Part shown: positions 46,746-59,878 of the stretch, piece by piece
How positions within the stretch are numbered: the first letter of the stretch is position 1
How the letters are laid out: every line of letters begins with the position of its first letter
NCBI GenBank assembly: GCA_024138025.1
Contig: JAMXBD010001250.1
Location: forward strand, 310,001 to 374,000
Reading direction: 5' to 3'
Length of the DNA: 64,000 nt
Source of the DNA: Combretum micranthum
Taxonomy: Eukaryota; Streptophyta; Magnoliopsida; Myrtales; Combretaceae
The notes under the pieces: generated by a model
What the model saw: the letters and a program-made list of their open reading frames with translations, nothing else
Databases searched by the model: none
What the model was told of the DNA's origin: nothing
Translations under genes and position numbers: made by a program

Positions 46746-49700
46746 ACATCCATTAAATTATCCCAATATCCTTGCGCGTCTCTGCGATGAGTCTTGAGAA
46801 AAGGTTAAAAATAACAATTTTCTTCAACAGAAATGATATCGGGAAATGGCAATTTCGCGCACAGATTTTGCAAATGCTTTCAGAGGGGGGCACCTGGCTC
46901 TCTCTTGTCGCCCGCCTGATCGGTAAACCAATCAGTTTTGCACAGTCATAAACTTTTCGACGTTGATCTCTAATTTATCAATCGATAAAAGCTTTCTTTC
47001 CAACATGTCAGGTTTGTCTTGTCCTAATCAGCGTTTTGTCCATTTTAGCTTCAACTTTTACCAGGAAAACTTTAGTTTATTATTCTTCCTTCCCCGTTTG
47101 CTTTAAGTTTGGCCTAACATGCAACTTCTAGAATTCAGCTAATGGACCACAATAATTGTATTTGTATCGATGAATAACCGTATGGTTTGGATTTGAATTA
47201 AATTCCACCTTTAGGTGTAATTAGTTGAAAGTTGAAACGCGTCATCAACGTGGATATTTTTATTCTTTATGCTAATAAAGGTTGCTTTGACATTACGTTT
47301 GTAATGAAGGTCAAAAGGAGGAAGGAGAGCAGATTAAACAGAAAATTATGCGGGAAAAAAAAAAGAAAAAATATTTATTTAGATTGGGGTGATGATTTGG
47401 AGGAACAGTGGATGGAGAGAGGATAAATTCTTATGAGCCCAACCAAGAATTTTCTCCTCACTAATCCTCTCCTTCTTCTTTTTTTTTTTTTTTGCCCTTT
47501 TTCCCAAACAATAGAAAATTTATTATTATTTTAATTCATCCTTTGATTTCTTCCCTCTCTTTTCCGCAATTCAGATCAAACATAGTTAGAAATACAAGCA
47601 AGTGGACTCTTATCCAACCGATTGATATTTACCCAATATAAATAATATCCTTTAAGGTTTAAGATGGGTTTTAGGTAAGATGTTAAAGTTTTATACGGAA
47701 AAAGGTTAGTATCTTAAATCAGGTTGTCTAGACCTACTAAATCCTATAGATTAATATTCATTTAATTTGACATTTATAAACGTATAATTTAAAAATTATT
47801 ATTATTAAATGTATTATCTATTTTGATAATGAATAATGTTATAATTTACTTATAAAAAATAAATATTATAAGGAAAACCTATAATATAATTTCTTTTATA
47901 AGTTTTAGTAGCTATGTGTTTGATTTAATTAAAACTAATTGAAATATGAATTTTAAAATATTTCAACAGAAGTGTGTTAATTAATCTATCAAGCTATGGG
48001 CTTCCTATTAATCTTAGAAGGATATCAAACATGTGATAGAAAACATTATGTTTTTAGGGTATTGAGACAAGTTTGGGTTTTATTATCAAACTCATTCCAA
48101 CTATTTCCTAAATGTAGTGTTAAAGTTTAATTTCAAGTGATAATCACATATTTGATTCCTAAACTTTAATTATCTTCTGAATTAACTACAAGAATTTTGA
48201 AATTGTTAATTTCATTATCTAGCTGAGCTTTTTAATATCGGCAATACTATATGTGTTAGCTCCATTTAAAACAATCTACCTAATTTGCTTTTTCTTTACC
48301 AAGTATAAACTATTATGTGTCTTAAATAATTATTTTAAAGAAAACATTCTACTTGATATATATGTAAGTAGTGGAATTGATATTTCGTAAGACGGAATCA
48401 ACAAGTCCCATTCCATAATTATAAAAAAAAAAAAAAAAATCATATATCCTAAGTGAAACACCTTCATTAAAATAATTATCTAGGCCACTAAAAAGCCAAT
48501 TAGACAAACAACTTAATATGAAGTTCACATAAATAGTGAAAATAACTTTGAAATGTTTGATTGTGCACCAAAATTGATAATCTGAGAGTACATGTGGCAT
48601 ATAATTGAAAAATATAGGTCTAATTTTAAGCATCAAATACAACATTACCTTAATTTTAGGTAGTAGGCATCATGATTGCACTTTTGATGCAAAAACTAGT
48701 AAATTATTATGTAAATAAATTATAGATAGAATTAATTAAAAATCTGCATTGTGTAGATTTCAAGAAATAGAAGACATAGGTGGGCTAGAAGACATAGGTG
48801 GGCTGGCATAGGTTGTAGAGTTTGACTCTCCAGTGTACCCAACTTGTAGGAACCACTTCTTAAATTTTAATATCCAAACTTGCCTTTATAATATATGGGA
48901 GCCACCCTCAAATTTACATCCTTCAGGTTTACATGGTACGAGGTATGTTATCAAGGTAATTTGCCCAATGATCTATTATTTTTATGTATTTCAACTTATC
49001 ATAGAATATTATTATAAAATTGTTAATATAACATAAGATCCACATCCATTTGTTTAAAATAAAGAGCGACATTTAATCCATCTAAGTATTTTTAGTAATA
49101 CTTTGGCCAAAAAGAAAAGAAAGCATTTCAACTGATACAAGAAATTGGATTAAGAAAATAATAGAACAGAATAAGTTTCAAGGGTTTTTATTCTCGGTGA
49201 TAGGCAAAATGTGTATGTATTGAATTAAAGAAACCGTACCTAATAGTGTAGGTTCCATTATGCGTATGAGATATGAAGAAGTTGTACCTTATATGCTATC
49301 TTGTCAGATTATGTTGTGAAAATTTAGAGGCAAACCTTATCTCATCCTATCCTAAACCTTTAGTATATTCACTCAAAACCCACTTAACCAACAAAAAATA
49401 AAGCTTAATTCAAGTTTAAGTAGAACCTCCCATAGAGACCACACATTCGCCCCTTTTTCTGTGACTCTAAATTTTTCAAATAGCATCTGTTTACCATCCA
49501 CAAAAGAATTGCCTTACGTTTTCATACAACTAAAATAATACATCTTTCAAATCATATAAAGATACCGATGCAAGTTGGTAGGTATATGGGTTACACATAC
49601 GCAAATTCCCTCTCAAAAGCGAATCGACGGAGTTTAGCATTTATTAGGCTTTCCAGGTTTAAATGAACAATGAAAAAGAATCAAATTTAAGAGGGCAATT

Positions 49701-49977
49701 AGCTAGGTTAGGCGGGTGACGGTGCATGGAATAAAAATCATATCTCAAGAGATAGCATTAGTAGTACTACATATATATATATATATATATGATTGTTAAT
49801 TAAAATACCATATCTAGAAATGTGATTTCAATTTTCAATCATATTGGGTTTCCGTTGAAAGGAATGTAGAATTATTGTAGCCACAAAAATTAAAATAAAA
49901 ATAAAAAAAGGAAGCCCGGTTGAGTGTTGACTGGAACTGGATTATTACTCGTGCATTGCATGCCTAACTAAAACTGG

Positions 49978-50012
<35 letters not shown>

Positions 50013-52140
50013 AGCTGGAGAATTATTGAAGAACTGGTCAGAGATTCAACAGTTCAAACTACACTGACGTGTTCGTTCCAATTTCCTGAAAGATACTTAT
50101 TAGCCATATCGATACCCATCCGAAATCTTGATTTATTTTTCTTTTTCCTCTTTTTCCATCATTCTACGGCTCTTTTCTTATCATTGCATTTTCTTTATTC
50201 TATTTTTGTACCGTAGAAGTAGTGTAATGTCAGAAGCAAAACATGTTGATCACTAAATTGTATTAGTTACCATTAAAACTTGTTATGATATATTTTAATG
50301 AAAAAACTGACGTGAAATTTTGACTAAGACATGTGCCACATGGGTATGAACAATGCCACTTTAATTTATAGGAATACCAATATATCCTAACAAAGTTCAC
50401 TCAAATCAGCTGCCGTTTTGAAAGGGTCTTGAATTTAATTGGATTTGATTTTAATGGGAAATTATCTTAATTGAATGTAATTCCCAAATAAGAGGATATA
50501 CAAATCAATATGTAACTTTTATAGTTCCATGAGAAAACTATCCGATCAAAATCCTATCATTAAACTGATAAAAAAAATTTAATATAAACGGTGTTAGTTT
50601 GATTACAAGTGATGGACGTAATCTCATCTGTTCAGGATTCATATGAAACTAGTTGTATAAAGGGGAAAAAAAAAAAAAAACAAAGAGGAGCATAAAATTT
50701 CCCAATTATCATTTTTAATCCATTCTAAATTTGACTACATCTTTAATTAAAAAAACTCCTTTAAAATTTGAAAGGTTTTTATACAAGATCAAACTCTAAT
50801 TTTAGTAAATCAAACTCATCTGGAAAATTCTTTATGAAAAAGAATGGATGGTCGTATCTAGAAGTCCTCTATATCCATTTGATATACAAGAGATGAGATG
50901 GAAAGTCGAAGGAAAATTAAATAATGAGATGATGGAAGGAAAAAAGAAATTAAAAAAATCTACATAAAGTGATAGGACTTCTGTTACTAAAAACATTTGA
51001 TTGATAAAGAAAAAACTGATGGTGATGTATGAGCGTGTGGGACACTGTGTTGTGATGCTTTTCAGGTTGAAAGCATGAGAAACATAACGCAAAGACGACA
51101 CGTCGTATATTTGTGTGTTGGGGTTGGCGGTGGCGGTGGTGGTGGTGGTGGTGGAGTTGTCGCTATAAGACCATAGAGGGGAGAACGCGGGTTTGCGTCA
51201 GTGTCACTTCCATGTTCATACATGCCCTAATCCAAGCCAAATAACCACTACCTTCCCATTCCGTTATTCTTTGAAAGGGAAATATGAGGAACTCAATTAC
51301 CTGTTTCATATCATCGTTTTTTTTTTCTTTTTCTGATTTTAAAACACACGATTAAATAAATATAAATCAGATAAACCGAAAAAAAAAAAAAAAAACTAAG
51401 CAGTTATAACCGTTTTGGACGTTCACATAAATACTTAATATATTAAGTTTTAAGTTTGTTAACGAGACCTAGAAATTTCCAAAATATATATAACGAGAAT
51501 TATCTTGATATGAAGTTTTTAGAATATATATACGGCTATAAAAGTTTTTAGAGAAAATGCAAAACATTCCTCTTAAAACTTTGAGAGTAGATGGATTGAC
51601 ACCTTGAATTTTGAAAACATGTTTTTTGGTATCATAAACTATAAATAATTTGTAAATCAACAACATCCCGTACTTTTTCATCTTTTTTTTCCATGAAACT
51701 CTATTCAAATATTGTACAAAAACTTACACTTAAAATAATTATTTATAATTCAAAATATCAAAAATCATATTTTCAAAGTTCAATAATTAATTCACGGTCA
51801 TTCCTAAAATTTAGGAGATGCTTTCACGAATTAGGTATCATATGAATTCCGTTAAAGATTACTTTTTATCAGAAGTTTCTTCATTTTCTAAACACGGAAG
51901 TAATAGCAGTGTGCTGGGAATTAAGTGCCCTGCCATCTCATGAGTGATGACTCATCCATCGATCTTTTTGTTTCTAATTTGAGGAAAGAAACTTCTACGA
52001 CCTCTTTTAAAAAAGTTACATAGTTGTTCCCTTCCCTTCCCTTCCATACATTTATTAAAGCAAAACTTAAATAATACAACCTACAGGCTACATACAACAT
52101 CACCATCAATTAATTTATCTTAAAAACCAATTTTTTTTCT
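46746..52140. other. Non-coding region upstream of NCED
   Basis: No gene recognised in 5.4 kb. It contains an exact 18-bp tandem duplication of AGAAGACATAGGTGGGCT (48769-48804), a (TA)n tract (49772-49790), a run of about 33 A's (49978-50010) and a (GGT)n tract (about 51126-51156). An ACGT-containing CGACACGTCG lies near 51096-51106. Short open frames have no recognisable motifs. The last 1 kb or so is presumably the distal NCED promoter. Confidence 0.5.
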
Positions 52141-52145
52141 ACATA

Positions 52146-52153
52146 ACACGTGG
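52146..52153 (+). promoter_or_regulatory. G-box / ABA-responsive element upstream of NCED
   Basis: ACACGTGG contains the palindromic CACGTG core and matches the ABRE consensus bound by bZIP (ABF/AREB) factors. It lies about 53 bp upstream of the TATA box and 243 bp upstream of the ATG. An AACGTCA element follows near 52164. This placement agrees with the known stress and ABA control of NCED genes; binding is inferred. Confidence 0.6.
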
Positions 52154-52205
52154 TCTTCCCTGAAACGTCATAGGTCCACCCTCTTCCAACACTACTCATC
52201 TCCAC

Positions 52206-52214
52206 TATATATAT
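52206..52214 (+). promoter_or_regulatory. TATA box of NCED
   Basis: TATATATAT in CACTATATATATCC context, 182 bp before the ATG. Transcription would begin about 30 bp downstream, near 52235-52245, giving a leader of about 150-160 nt. That leader is rich in CT and CAA repeats (TCTCTCTCTC, CCACCAACAACAATC) and has no upstream ATG. Confidence 0.65.
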
Positions 52215-52395
52215 CCCCATCTCACTCCGCTCTTCTACAAAATCAATCACTCTTTCTCCCTCGTATCTCTCTCTCTCCCATCTTACAAGTCACCACCAAC
52301 AACAATCAATCTTAAATACACAACAAGCTTTCTAGTTTATATACACTTCTCTTGGTTTTGACAAATTCAATTTGCGAAAAACATTTGAGGAAAAG

Positions 52396-54210
52396 ATGGC
52401 TTCACCGGCACCAGCAGCAGCAGTGACAACAACATCAAATACATGGACTAGGACAGATGTTGCTGGCTGCTTTACCAATCCCCTGGTCTCAAATAGGAAA
52501 AAACTCAACTTTAAAACAACTTGCACTTTACAAGCACCTACTAAAGTACACATCCCAAAACAGAACCGACCCTTACTTCAACCTCAAAAAACCGTTCTCA
52601 ATCCCGTTATTCCCACCACCACCAAGGACACTGAAAAATCATCCTCCTCCTCACCATCCCACCAATGGAATTTCATCCAAAAGACCCTCGCTGGGGCCTT
52701 AGACACCGTCGAAAACGCCCTCATATCACACGAGCGCCAGCACCCTCTCCCCAAAACAGCCGACCCCAGCATCCAAATCGGAGGAAACTTCTCCCCGGTC
52801 CCCGAACAACCTGTCCACCACTCCCTTCCGGTAGCCGGCAAAATCCCGGATTGCATTCAGGGTGTATACGTCAGAAACGGTGCGAATCCGCTCTACGAGC
52901 CCGTGGCAGGACACCATCTATTCGATGGGGATGGCATGATCCATGCAGTGAGGTTCCAGGATGGTTCCGCCAGCTATACGTGTCGGTTCACCGAGACGCA
53001 TAGGCTTCTCCAGGAACGAGCCATGGGGAGGCCTATCTTCCCCAAGGCCATTGGTGAGCTTCATGGTCACTTTGGCATCGCTAGGCTGCTGTTGTTTTAC
53101 GCTCGTGGCTTATTGAACCTCATTGACCACACTCGGGGCATTGGCGTAGCCAACGCAGGACTTGTCTATTTCAACAACAGGCTCCTCGCGATGTCCGAGG
53201 ATGATCTGCCTTACCATGTCCGTGTCACCCAATCGGGTGATCTCCAGACGGTTGGCCGTTTCGACTTCAACAGCCAACTAAACTCTGCCATGATTGCACA
53301 TCCTAAAGTCGACCCGGCCACTGGAGAGCTTTTCGCTCTCAGCTACGATGTGGTCCGAAAACCGTACCTGAAATACTTCCATTTTTCTCGGGATGGTAAG
53401 AAATCACCTGATGTCGAAATACCCTTGGCTGAGCCCACCATGATGCACGACTTCGCTATCACCGAGAAATTCGTGGTGATTCCTGATCAGCAGGTGGTGT
53501 TTAAACTGCCCGAAATGATACGAGGAGGTTCCCCTGTAATCTATGATAAGAACAAGATGTCGAGGTTCGGGATTCTTGACAAAAATGCAACCGATGCTAG
53601 TGATATTAAATGGATCGACGTTCCTGATTGCTTCTGTTTCCACTTATGGAATGCCTGGGAGGAGCCCGAAACCGATGAGGTTGTCGTGATCGGGTCATGT
53701 ATGACTCCCCCGGATTCCATTTTCAATGAATGTGAGGAGAATCTAAAGAGTGTATTATCGGAAATCAGGCTAAATCTGCGGACAGGGAAGTCAACACGCC
53801 GACCGATCATTAATGAAACAGAGCAAGTGAACCTGGAGGCAGGGATGGTGAATCGAAACCGGCTAGGGAGGAAGACCCGGTTCGCGTACTTAGCACTTGC
53901 TGAGCCGTGGCCTAAGGTATCTGGTTTTGCCAAAGTAGACCTTGAAACAGGAGAAGTAAGGAAATACGTGTATGGTGATGACATATACGGTGGTGAGCCG
54001 CAGTTTATTGCATCGAGTCCGAGTTCTGACGAAGAAGATGATGGGTATGTTTTAGCATTTGTTCACGATGAGAACGAGTGGAAATCCGAGCTTCAGATTG
54101 TGAATGCCACTACACTTGAATTAGAGGCTTGGATTGAGCTTCCTTCTAGAGTTCCTTATGGATTTCATGGGACTTTCATTGGTTCAAAAGAGTTAGCAAA
54201 ACAACCCTGA
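52396..54210 (+). CDS. NCED: 9-cis-epoxycarotenoid dioxygenase (NCED), intact
   Basis: 604 residues, one exon. In this family NCED cleaves 9-cis-violaxanthin or 9'-cis-neoxanthin at the 11,12 bond to give xanthoxin, the committed step of abscisic acid synthesis in plastids. It is an RPE65-like carotenoid oxygenase. The four iron-binding histidines are all present: H302 (MIAHPKVDP), H351 (TMMHDFAIT), H416 ([11 protein letters not shown]) and H591 (GFHGTF), with spacing close to maize VP14. The first 80 or so residues are Ser/Thr/Ala/Lys-rich with no acidic start, as in a plastid transit peptide. An amphipathic helix at about 91-110 ([20 protein letters not shown]) fits the family's membrane-docking helix. 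[10 protein letters not shown] and [10 protein letters not shown] are conserved family blocks. ATG 52396 (AAAAGATGGCT) is preferred; the frame opens 24 nt earlier only at a TTG. Intronless and more GC-rich than its surroundings, both usual for this gene. No defect seen. The paralogue number cannot be assigned. Confidence 0.97.
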   Translation: MASPAPAAAVTTTSNTWTRTDVAGCFTNPLVSNRKKLNFKTTCTLQAPTKVHIPKQNRPLLQPQKTVLNPVIPTTTKDTEKSSSSSPSHQWNFIQKTLAGALDTVENALISHERQHPLPKTADPSIQIGGNFSPVPEQPVHHSLPVAGKIPDCIQGVYVRNGANPLYEPVAGHHLFDGDGMIHAVRFQDGSASYTCRFTETHRLLQERAMGRPIFPKAIGELHGHFGIARLLLFYARGLLNLIDHTRGIGVANAGLVYFNNRLLAMSEDDLPYHVRVTQSGDLQTVGRFDFNSQLNSAMIAHPKVDPATGELFALSYDVVRKPYLKYFHFSRDGKKSPDVEIPLAEPTMMHDFAITEKFVVIPDQQVVFKLPEMIRGGSPVIYDKNKMSRFGILDKNATDASDIKWIDVPDCFCFHLWNAWEEPETDEVVVIGSCMTPPDSIFNECEENLKSVLSEIRLNLRTGKSTRRPIINETEQVNLEAGMVNRNRLGRKTRFAYLALAEPWPKVSGFAKVDLETGEVRKYVYGDDIYGGEPQFIASSPSSDEEDDGYVLAFVHDENEWKSELQIVNATTLELEAWIELPSRVPYGFHGTFIGSKELAKQP

Positions 54211-54409
54211 TTAAGATATATATTCCTCTTTGAAAACTTAGATCGGATTGATACCAACCAGAACATGAGATTTTTGTTTTTTCAGAGGATAGCGTGCAAA
54301 TACCTGAAGTTCCTCTCCAAAGTAGCGTCACTTTTTTTTTTTTTTTTTTTTTTTTTGGGAGGGCTATTTTAAACATTTGTATGTAAATTAATTAAATGTG
54401 GATTTTAAT

Positions 54410-54415
54410 AATAAA
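54410..54415 (+). terminator. Likely NCED polyadenylation signal
   Basis: AATAAA in TTTTAATAATAAAAAG, 200 bp after the stop. A T-run of about 25 (54331-54356) lies between stop and signal, so the 3' untranslated region would contain a long U-tract. TTGTAGCTAGTAGGGG downstream could be the cleavage region. Inferred from position. Confidence 0.5.
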
Positions 54416-56011
54416 AAGAAACCAGCTTGTAGCTAGTAGGGGTAGGGGTGTCTCTAAGCTCAGCCGGTTTGGGTAAATTTTATTTTTTATTTTTAATTTT
54501 GTATATGAGAAAGAGAAAGCTTTCAGGATGAGGTTGACTGCTATATGCAAATATGCAAGTTGATATATTCCCTCTTTGAAAATTTTCTATTTCGATTCAA
54601 TGTCCTAATTGAATTCAATATTCACTTACTCTTTTAGCAATTTCCATAACTTTCTCTTTCAATTATTTTTTTTCCCCTAAAATAACATCTTTCTACATGT
54701 AAAACTTTAAGATCTAATATTAAAAAAAAAAAAAAGAGAGAGAGAGAGTACGCACATGGCAGTTCTCTTACGTATTGAAGAATCATAATGGGAATATTCT
54801 ATCAAAACGAATGCACCTAATTTCCCTTATAATCTAGTATCTTCATGAGTTTTTTTATAGTCATTTTCTTTACCTTTTTCGGATCTTTTCAACTCCATTG
54901 GCGTTTCCATACTGGTTAAAGGGATGGACCATATTTTTAAAGGGATAATTTAACTTCCCATGTGATGTAAAAGGTTGGAGTGCCAAGCTATTAAGTTTCA
55001 ATTAGTTAAAAAAAAATTAATGTTTGGTAGGGTAAGTGAAAGAAATATTAATGCTTCATAAAAATTTTTTGAGGTATTAATGTTTGTATAGTTTTTATTA
55101 AATTTTCTTTCATTTTTTTTAATAGATACTTATTTAACACACTTTATATAACATATTGATTCATATTTTAAGCTACTCAAAACTTGATATTCTAATATAT
55201 TTATTTTCCAAATATTAATATCCGTGTATAATATATCCAGTTTTGAAAATATATAGACACCTTTGAAACATTATTAAAACCATAAAAACAGAATAATTTC
55301 ACCTTTCAAGATGCTTCTGTCACTATCAATTCACGGAAATGACACTATGAGAGGACCAAAAGGCACTGACTTGAAGCGAAGCCTCCAGGAATTAACTTGC
55401 ATTGACTCTAGGCCAGTTTTGATGAAAGTATTTTTTAGAAAAATGTCTTGAAGCGAAGCCTCCAGGAATTAACTTGCATTGACTCTAGGCCAGTTTTGAT
55501 GAAAGTATTTTTTAGAAAAATGTCTTTTTATTTTTTAATATTTATTTAAAAAAAAATTATTAAAAAATTTTTATTATTTTAAAAAATAAAGACTCATTCA
55601 CGATTTATTTTTGAAGAATAGATCATTTGCTACCACGATATTTATAATTAATTATTTAATTTAGATATATTTATTTTTTATTATAGAATATGTTTTATTA
55701 TCAATTATCCTGATATTTTCATTATCAAGTATTTGGAAGAAACTTCAGCAAAAAAAAAAATAAGTATTTGAAAGAAATAAATAAAGAAAAAACTATTTTC
55801 ATAAAAACATCTAAAAACATGTTTTTTCACATGAAAACTTAAATGTTCCATTAACAAAAAAATTTCTTAAAACAAATGAAGCTTTAAAAAAATAATTTTA
55901 AAAAAAAATTTGAAAAAGGAAAAAACATATATATTATATGTATATAATATAATGTATTTGATTTCTGTTTTACTTTTTTTCTGCAAGCATTTATATCACA
56001 AACACCTCTCC

Positions 56012-56048
<37 letters not shown>

Positions 56049-58798
56049 GCTTTTTTTTTTTTCTTCACAATTATTAATTCCATCAAATTATTGTATCACA
56101 AATTATTGTGGATAATTATTTTATTCATAGTATACTAAACATTTATAATAATTACATTGTTCTTATTACAAATGTTTTGATCTAATGACACCAATTCTTA
56201 ATATATGATACTAGTTATAGTTAGATTTAATAACATATTTTTCTTTCTAAAATTAATGTTATGAAAATGGACATAGGTTATTGAATCTTTCCTATCTAGA
56301 TGTATTTTATAATTTATTTCTGCTAAAATCAAAATTCATATAAATTTCTTGTATTAACTCTATTTTTTTAATCAATAATCAATTTTTTTTAAATTAATAT
56401 ATATACAATCTCTTATCCAATGCACTAAATACAATTAATTATTTATTAAAAAATATTTTTTTTACTTATGAAATTTTAGAAATTATCACAATAATATCAT
56501 TAATAAAATCCTTATATATACTTAACATGCAAAATAGTTTTAATAAATAGCAGATATATATTAAAAATTTTAATTTTAACTTAATTAAGACTCATTTTTC
56601 CAACTGTCATGTATTCGGCCTAGAGGCATGCAGCACAATAGTGTTGATGGAGTTGATTTATTATAGTTGTGGTGATGGTGGTGATGGAATAAGAATCCTT
56701 CGAAATTATGAAAAAGAAACATTACACACAATTGGAAGATCCTTATATTTATTATCTATCTTGGGTTATTCTAAGTTCTTATTTATATATAGAACTACTT
56801 AATCCATCAATATCTAATTGTTAAAAATTTATATTACATTAAATTTTGGTCCAAGGATGAATGGAATATTTCCAGCAATAAGATTGTGGTAGTCTTTGTC
56901 CATCGTAAATAAGCATTGTGAAAGTTGCATGGTATTAAATAATTTGCAAAATTTTTAGATGGTTTGTTAATTGGAGTAAGAAGAAAATAGAAAAACTGAA
57001 CAAAACTAGAAAATTAATCTGAAAAATATGATTAACCAATTCGTTGGTTTTGGTTTAGGATTTTAACTTTTATTTTTTTGGTTTCGGTTTGTAACAATTA
57101 ACTAGTTCAATATTTAGAAATATTATATATAATATTCATATAAATATAATTAATTTTTTAAAATATATATATAGACAAAGATAAAAAATCTTAAATTCTA
57201 TTATAATTTGGAATATGTTGTAATTGGAACTTGTGTATTTTAATTATTATGTTGTTGTGTTATAATTTGGATTAAGAAGAAGACATCAATTTTTAATTTT
57301 TGTAATGTTGTATTAGACTAATATTCTTGATTTGTTGATTTTTTAGTTAATTTATTTGTTTATTTGTAATTTTTTAATGTAACTATGAAATAAAAGAGTT
57401 TAATTTTTCATGATTATAATTAAAAATACAGTTAATCATATTTTTAAATTAACTATTATATTAAATTGTTAAAAATCAAAAACATTAATCAAAATAAATT
57501 ATTAATCATTAATAATGAATCAATTTAAGTTCATAATATTAAAAACTTGATAGTTTCGGTCTAATTAAAAAAATAAAATCATGTACCGCTTAACCGGATT
57601 GTGCACACCGCTATTTGTTAAGCAGACAAGAGGATGTAAAAAAAACAAAAAAAAAAACTGGAGCGCACTATTATTCTGCAAGATATTTTTTATCATTCAA
57701 GAAATTGTATGGAGGCACGTAAGGAAATGAAATGATTATGGTGCTCGGTCCTATTTTCTAAGTCGGCAGCCAACGTATCATTACAATAAATAAGGAATAA
57801 GTGCATGACTATACCTTTTGCTAAACACTGGAAGGAAAATAATAATAATAATTTCCACCGAAAAAAATAATAATAATGGGTAAAAAAAATAGGAATTTTT
57901 ACCTCACGTCCTTTCTCCACTTTACACTTTGTAGACGGTCTACATTTCATAGGCAACATTTACTGTGTAGTCCATCCAGAATTATCTCACTTCTCTAAAC
58001 TTATTTTATCGTGCAATCCCATCTTCCATTTGCCTTTTGAGTTCCTGAACCAATTATTTTTATAATTCAAAAAATCTGGCAGAATGATTCAACAATTTCT
58101 GAAGAATCTGACTAATAGATTCGGGTTTTGGATATATATATATATATATATAAGCTTTATCGGGACACACCGTCGTTTTAGTTTAGATTACTTATTAAGA
58201 AACAAATATCGATAAAAAACAAAAATTTTAACTTATAAATAGACCAAATAAACTAAATATATATAAAATACAAATATAAATATAAATAAAAATCAACTAA
58301 TTTAAAATAGAACTGTTTCCACCATCATTTGGTTAATCGTACCTAATTTGGATACCGAAGCATCAGTGACAACATGATAAATAACACCATCAACCATTCG
58401 TTGAAACTTTCCTCAAATTTGTTTGTCCTTGAATTCAGAGCAGCGTTCAACGAGAGATCCCCATTATTGTGGATTTGTAGAAGCAATAGCTTAAATGGAA
58501 CAATTCTTCCATTGGTTAACTAATACATCGTTGGTGGTCATATAAAAAAGATTAGAATTACTCTTTTACTTAACTTTTTAACGAGAAGATATTCATCTAC
58601 ATTTTTCTTTATATATAACCTTTATATTAACACCTTTTTTTTAGCAATTAATGCGACTATCGTCCTTTCAAGATATTAAGCCAATAAACTCCGAAGTCGG
58701 AACTGCTTTATGTATATTTTGGGAAAATCATAACAAGTATCATTAAATAATTGTTAGAATGTCAATGGTTTCTTTTCCACTAAGTGAAAAAGGAAAGA

Positions 58799-58845
<47 letters not shown>

Positions 58846-59505
58846 CTGGACGAATAATAAAATAGAAAACATAATCAATCTTTGAAATGGAATTTTTTTT
58901 TTTTTTTTTTTTTTCCTTTTACCTTGATATCAACTAAAACCTATCAAATTGAACCATCATACAGGGGTTGGAATGATCATATGGGCATTTGAACTCTTGA
59001 AACTTAACCCAACTAGATTCAATATGATCTTAAATTCATTAATAAATATATAGTTTTAAATTTATCATCCACTAATTTAGATATATAACTGTCTTACAAG
59101 TGCCTTACGGACACTTGAATTGGCCAGCGAATCATGAACTTCCTCACCGATCTGCGAGTAAGTTCATGCTCCCATATCTTTATTCCCAGAAGTAGTCTTA
59201 TCTGTTTGAAGCGATTTCAAAAGCCAAACTTGCTTAATAGGAAAAGATATCATTTAGTAAAATGGACTATATAAATCCACAAAGGACCCATGTCTTAAGC
59301 CGCATGGATTTCAAGAAGCATTAATTATACATCTACATTGATTGGAAATATAAAACAAAAAAAAAAAATTATACAATTGCGTTGTATAATCTACTGATTA
59401 ATACATATCAAGTGTATTTATTATAAAAATTATATATGAGAGTTTTCATAGGTAATATATGCTACGTTTATTTTAGAAACTATTTATCATCTCTTTCATA
59501 TATTA
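54416..59505. other. AT-rich non-coding region downstream of NCED
   Basis: No gene recognised in 5 kb. It holds a (GA)n tract (54735-54748), an exact 77-bp tandem duplication (separate entry), and (TC)n tracts at 56008-56048 and 58800-58823, the latter followed by (TA)n to 58845. There is another (TA)n at 58132-58152 and a T-run of about 24 at 58891. 56990-57615 has AACCGG/CCGGTTAA-like words near its right end and could be a worn DNA-transposon derivative. 58195-58315 shares the AAATAGACCAAATA word with the foldbacks near 32690 and 37345. Short frames carry no recognisable motif. Confidence 0.5.
55370..55523 (+). repeat. Exact 77-bp tandem duplication
   Basis: The unit beginning CTTGAAGCGAAGCCTCCAGG and ending TTTTTTAGAAAAATGT occurs twice head to tail (55370-55446 and 55447-55523) with no mismatch by eye. 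Three further bases (CTT) continue the match, so the junction is slightly staggered. The lack of divergence suggests a very recent slippage or repair duplication, or an assembly artefact. Confidence 0.9.
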
Positions 59506-59805
59506 TAAAATAAAATAGAGCAGAATTTTATATGAACACACACAAATAACAGAATTAATATTTGGAGAATGAAATGATTCTTATTTTCTTAATAATAGAA
59601 AACATTACATAAAATGCTGAATTTAAAGACTCAAGAGATACGAGATTATTCTGTTGAAACTAACTTACGTAATATCCTACCAAACTAGAGCAAAGTGCTC
59701 GCTTATTGACACCTAAGTACTGACTAAGTCTACTATGAAAAATAGGAATAGAAAATCTAACTTAGTTAATCAGTAATTTGACTTAGTAAGATGCACTAAA
59801 TTTCA
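59506..59805 (-). repeat. Copia 3' LTR, 300 bp
   Basis: On the minus strand it starts TGAAATTTAGTGCATCTTAC directly after the polypurine tract and ends TCTATTTTATTTTA, where the 5' LTR has TTTCA. The first 41 bases of the 5' LTR visible at the window edge match with two G-to-A type differences and one 2-bp CA indel. A tract of TTAGTCAGTACTTAGGTGTC-like sequence lies in the middle. Confidence 0.85.
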
Positions 59806-59817
59806 AGACTCCCCCAT
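59806..59817 (-). promoter_or_regulatory. Copia polypurine tract
   Basis: ATGGGGGAGTCT on the minus strand, immediately upstream of the 3' LTR start. This is the expected site for plus-strand DNA priming. Confidence 0.75.
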
Positions 59818-59878
59818 AGTGCATACTTACTATCAACGACTCCAAGTGCAGCTCTGAAACTTTCACACTTAGGCTTAG

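Noticed and set aside
52372..52395. Eight-codon extension of the NCED frame upstream of ATG 52396
   Set aside because: It would need a TTG start. ATG 52396 has good plant context and gives a protein of normal family length.
52332..54376. Several open frames of 60-147 codons antisense to or out of frame with NCED
   Set aside because: They overlap a conserved intact gene and their products have no recognisable motif; explained by its codon composition.
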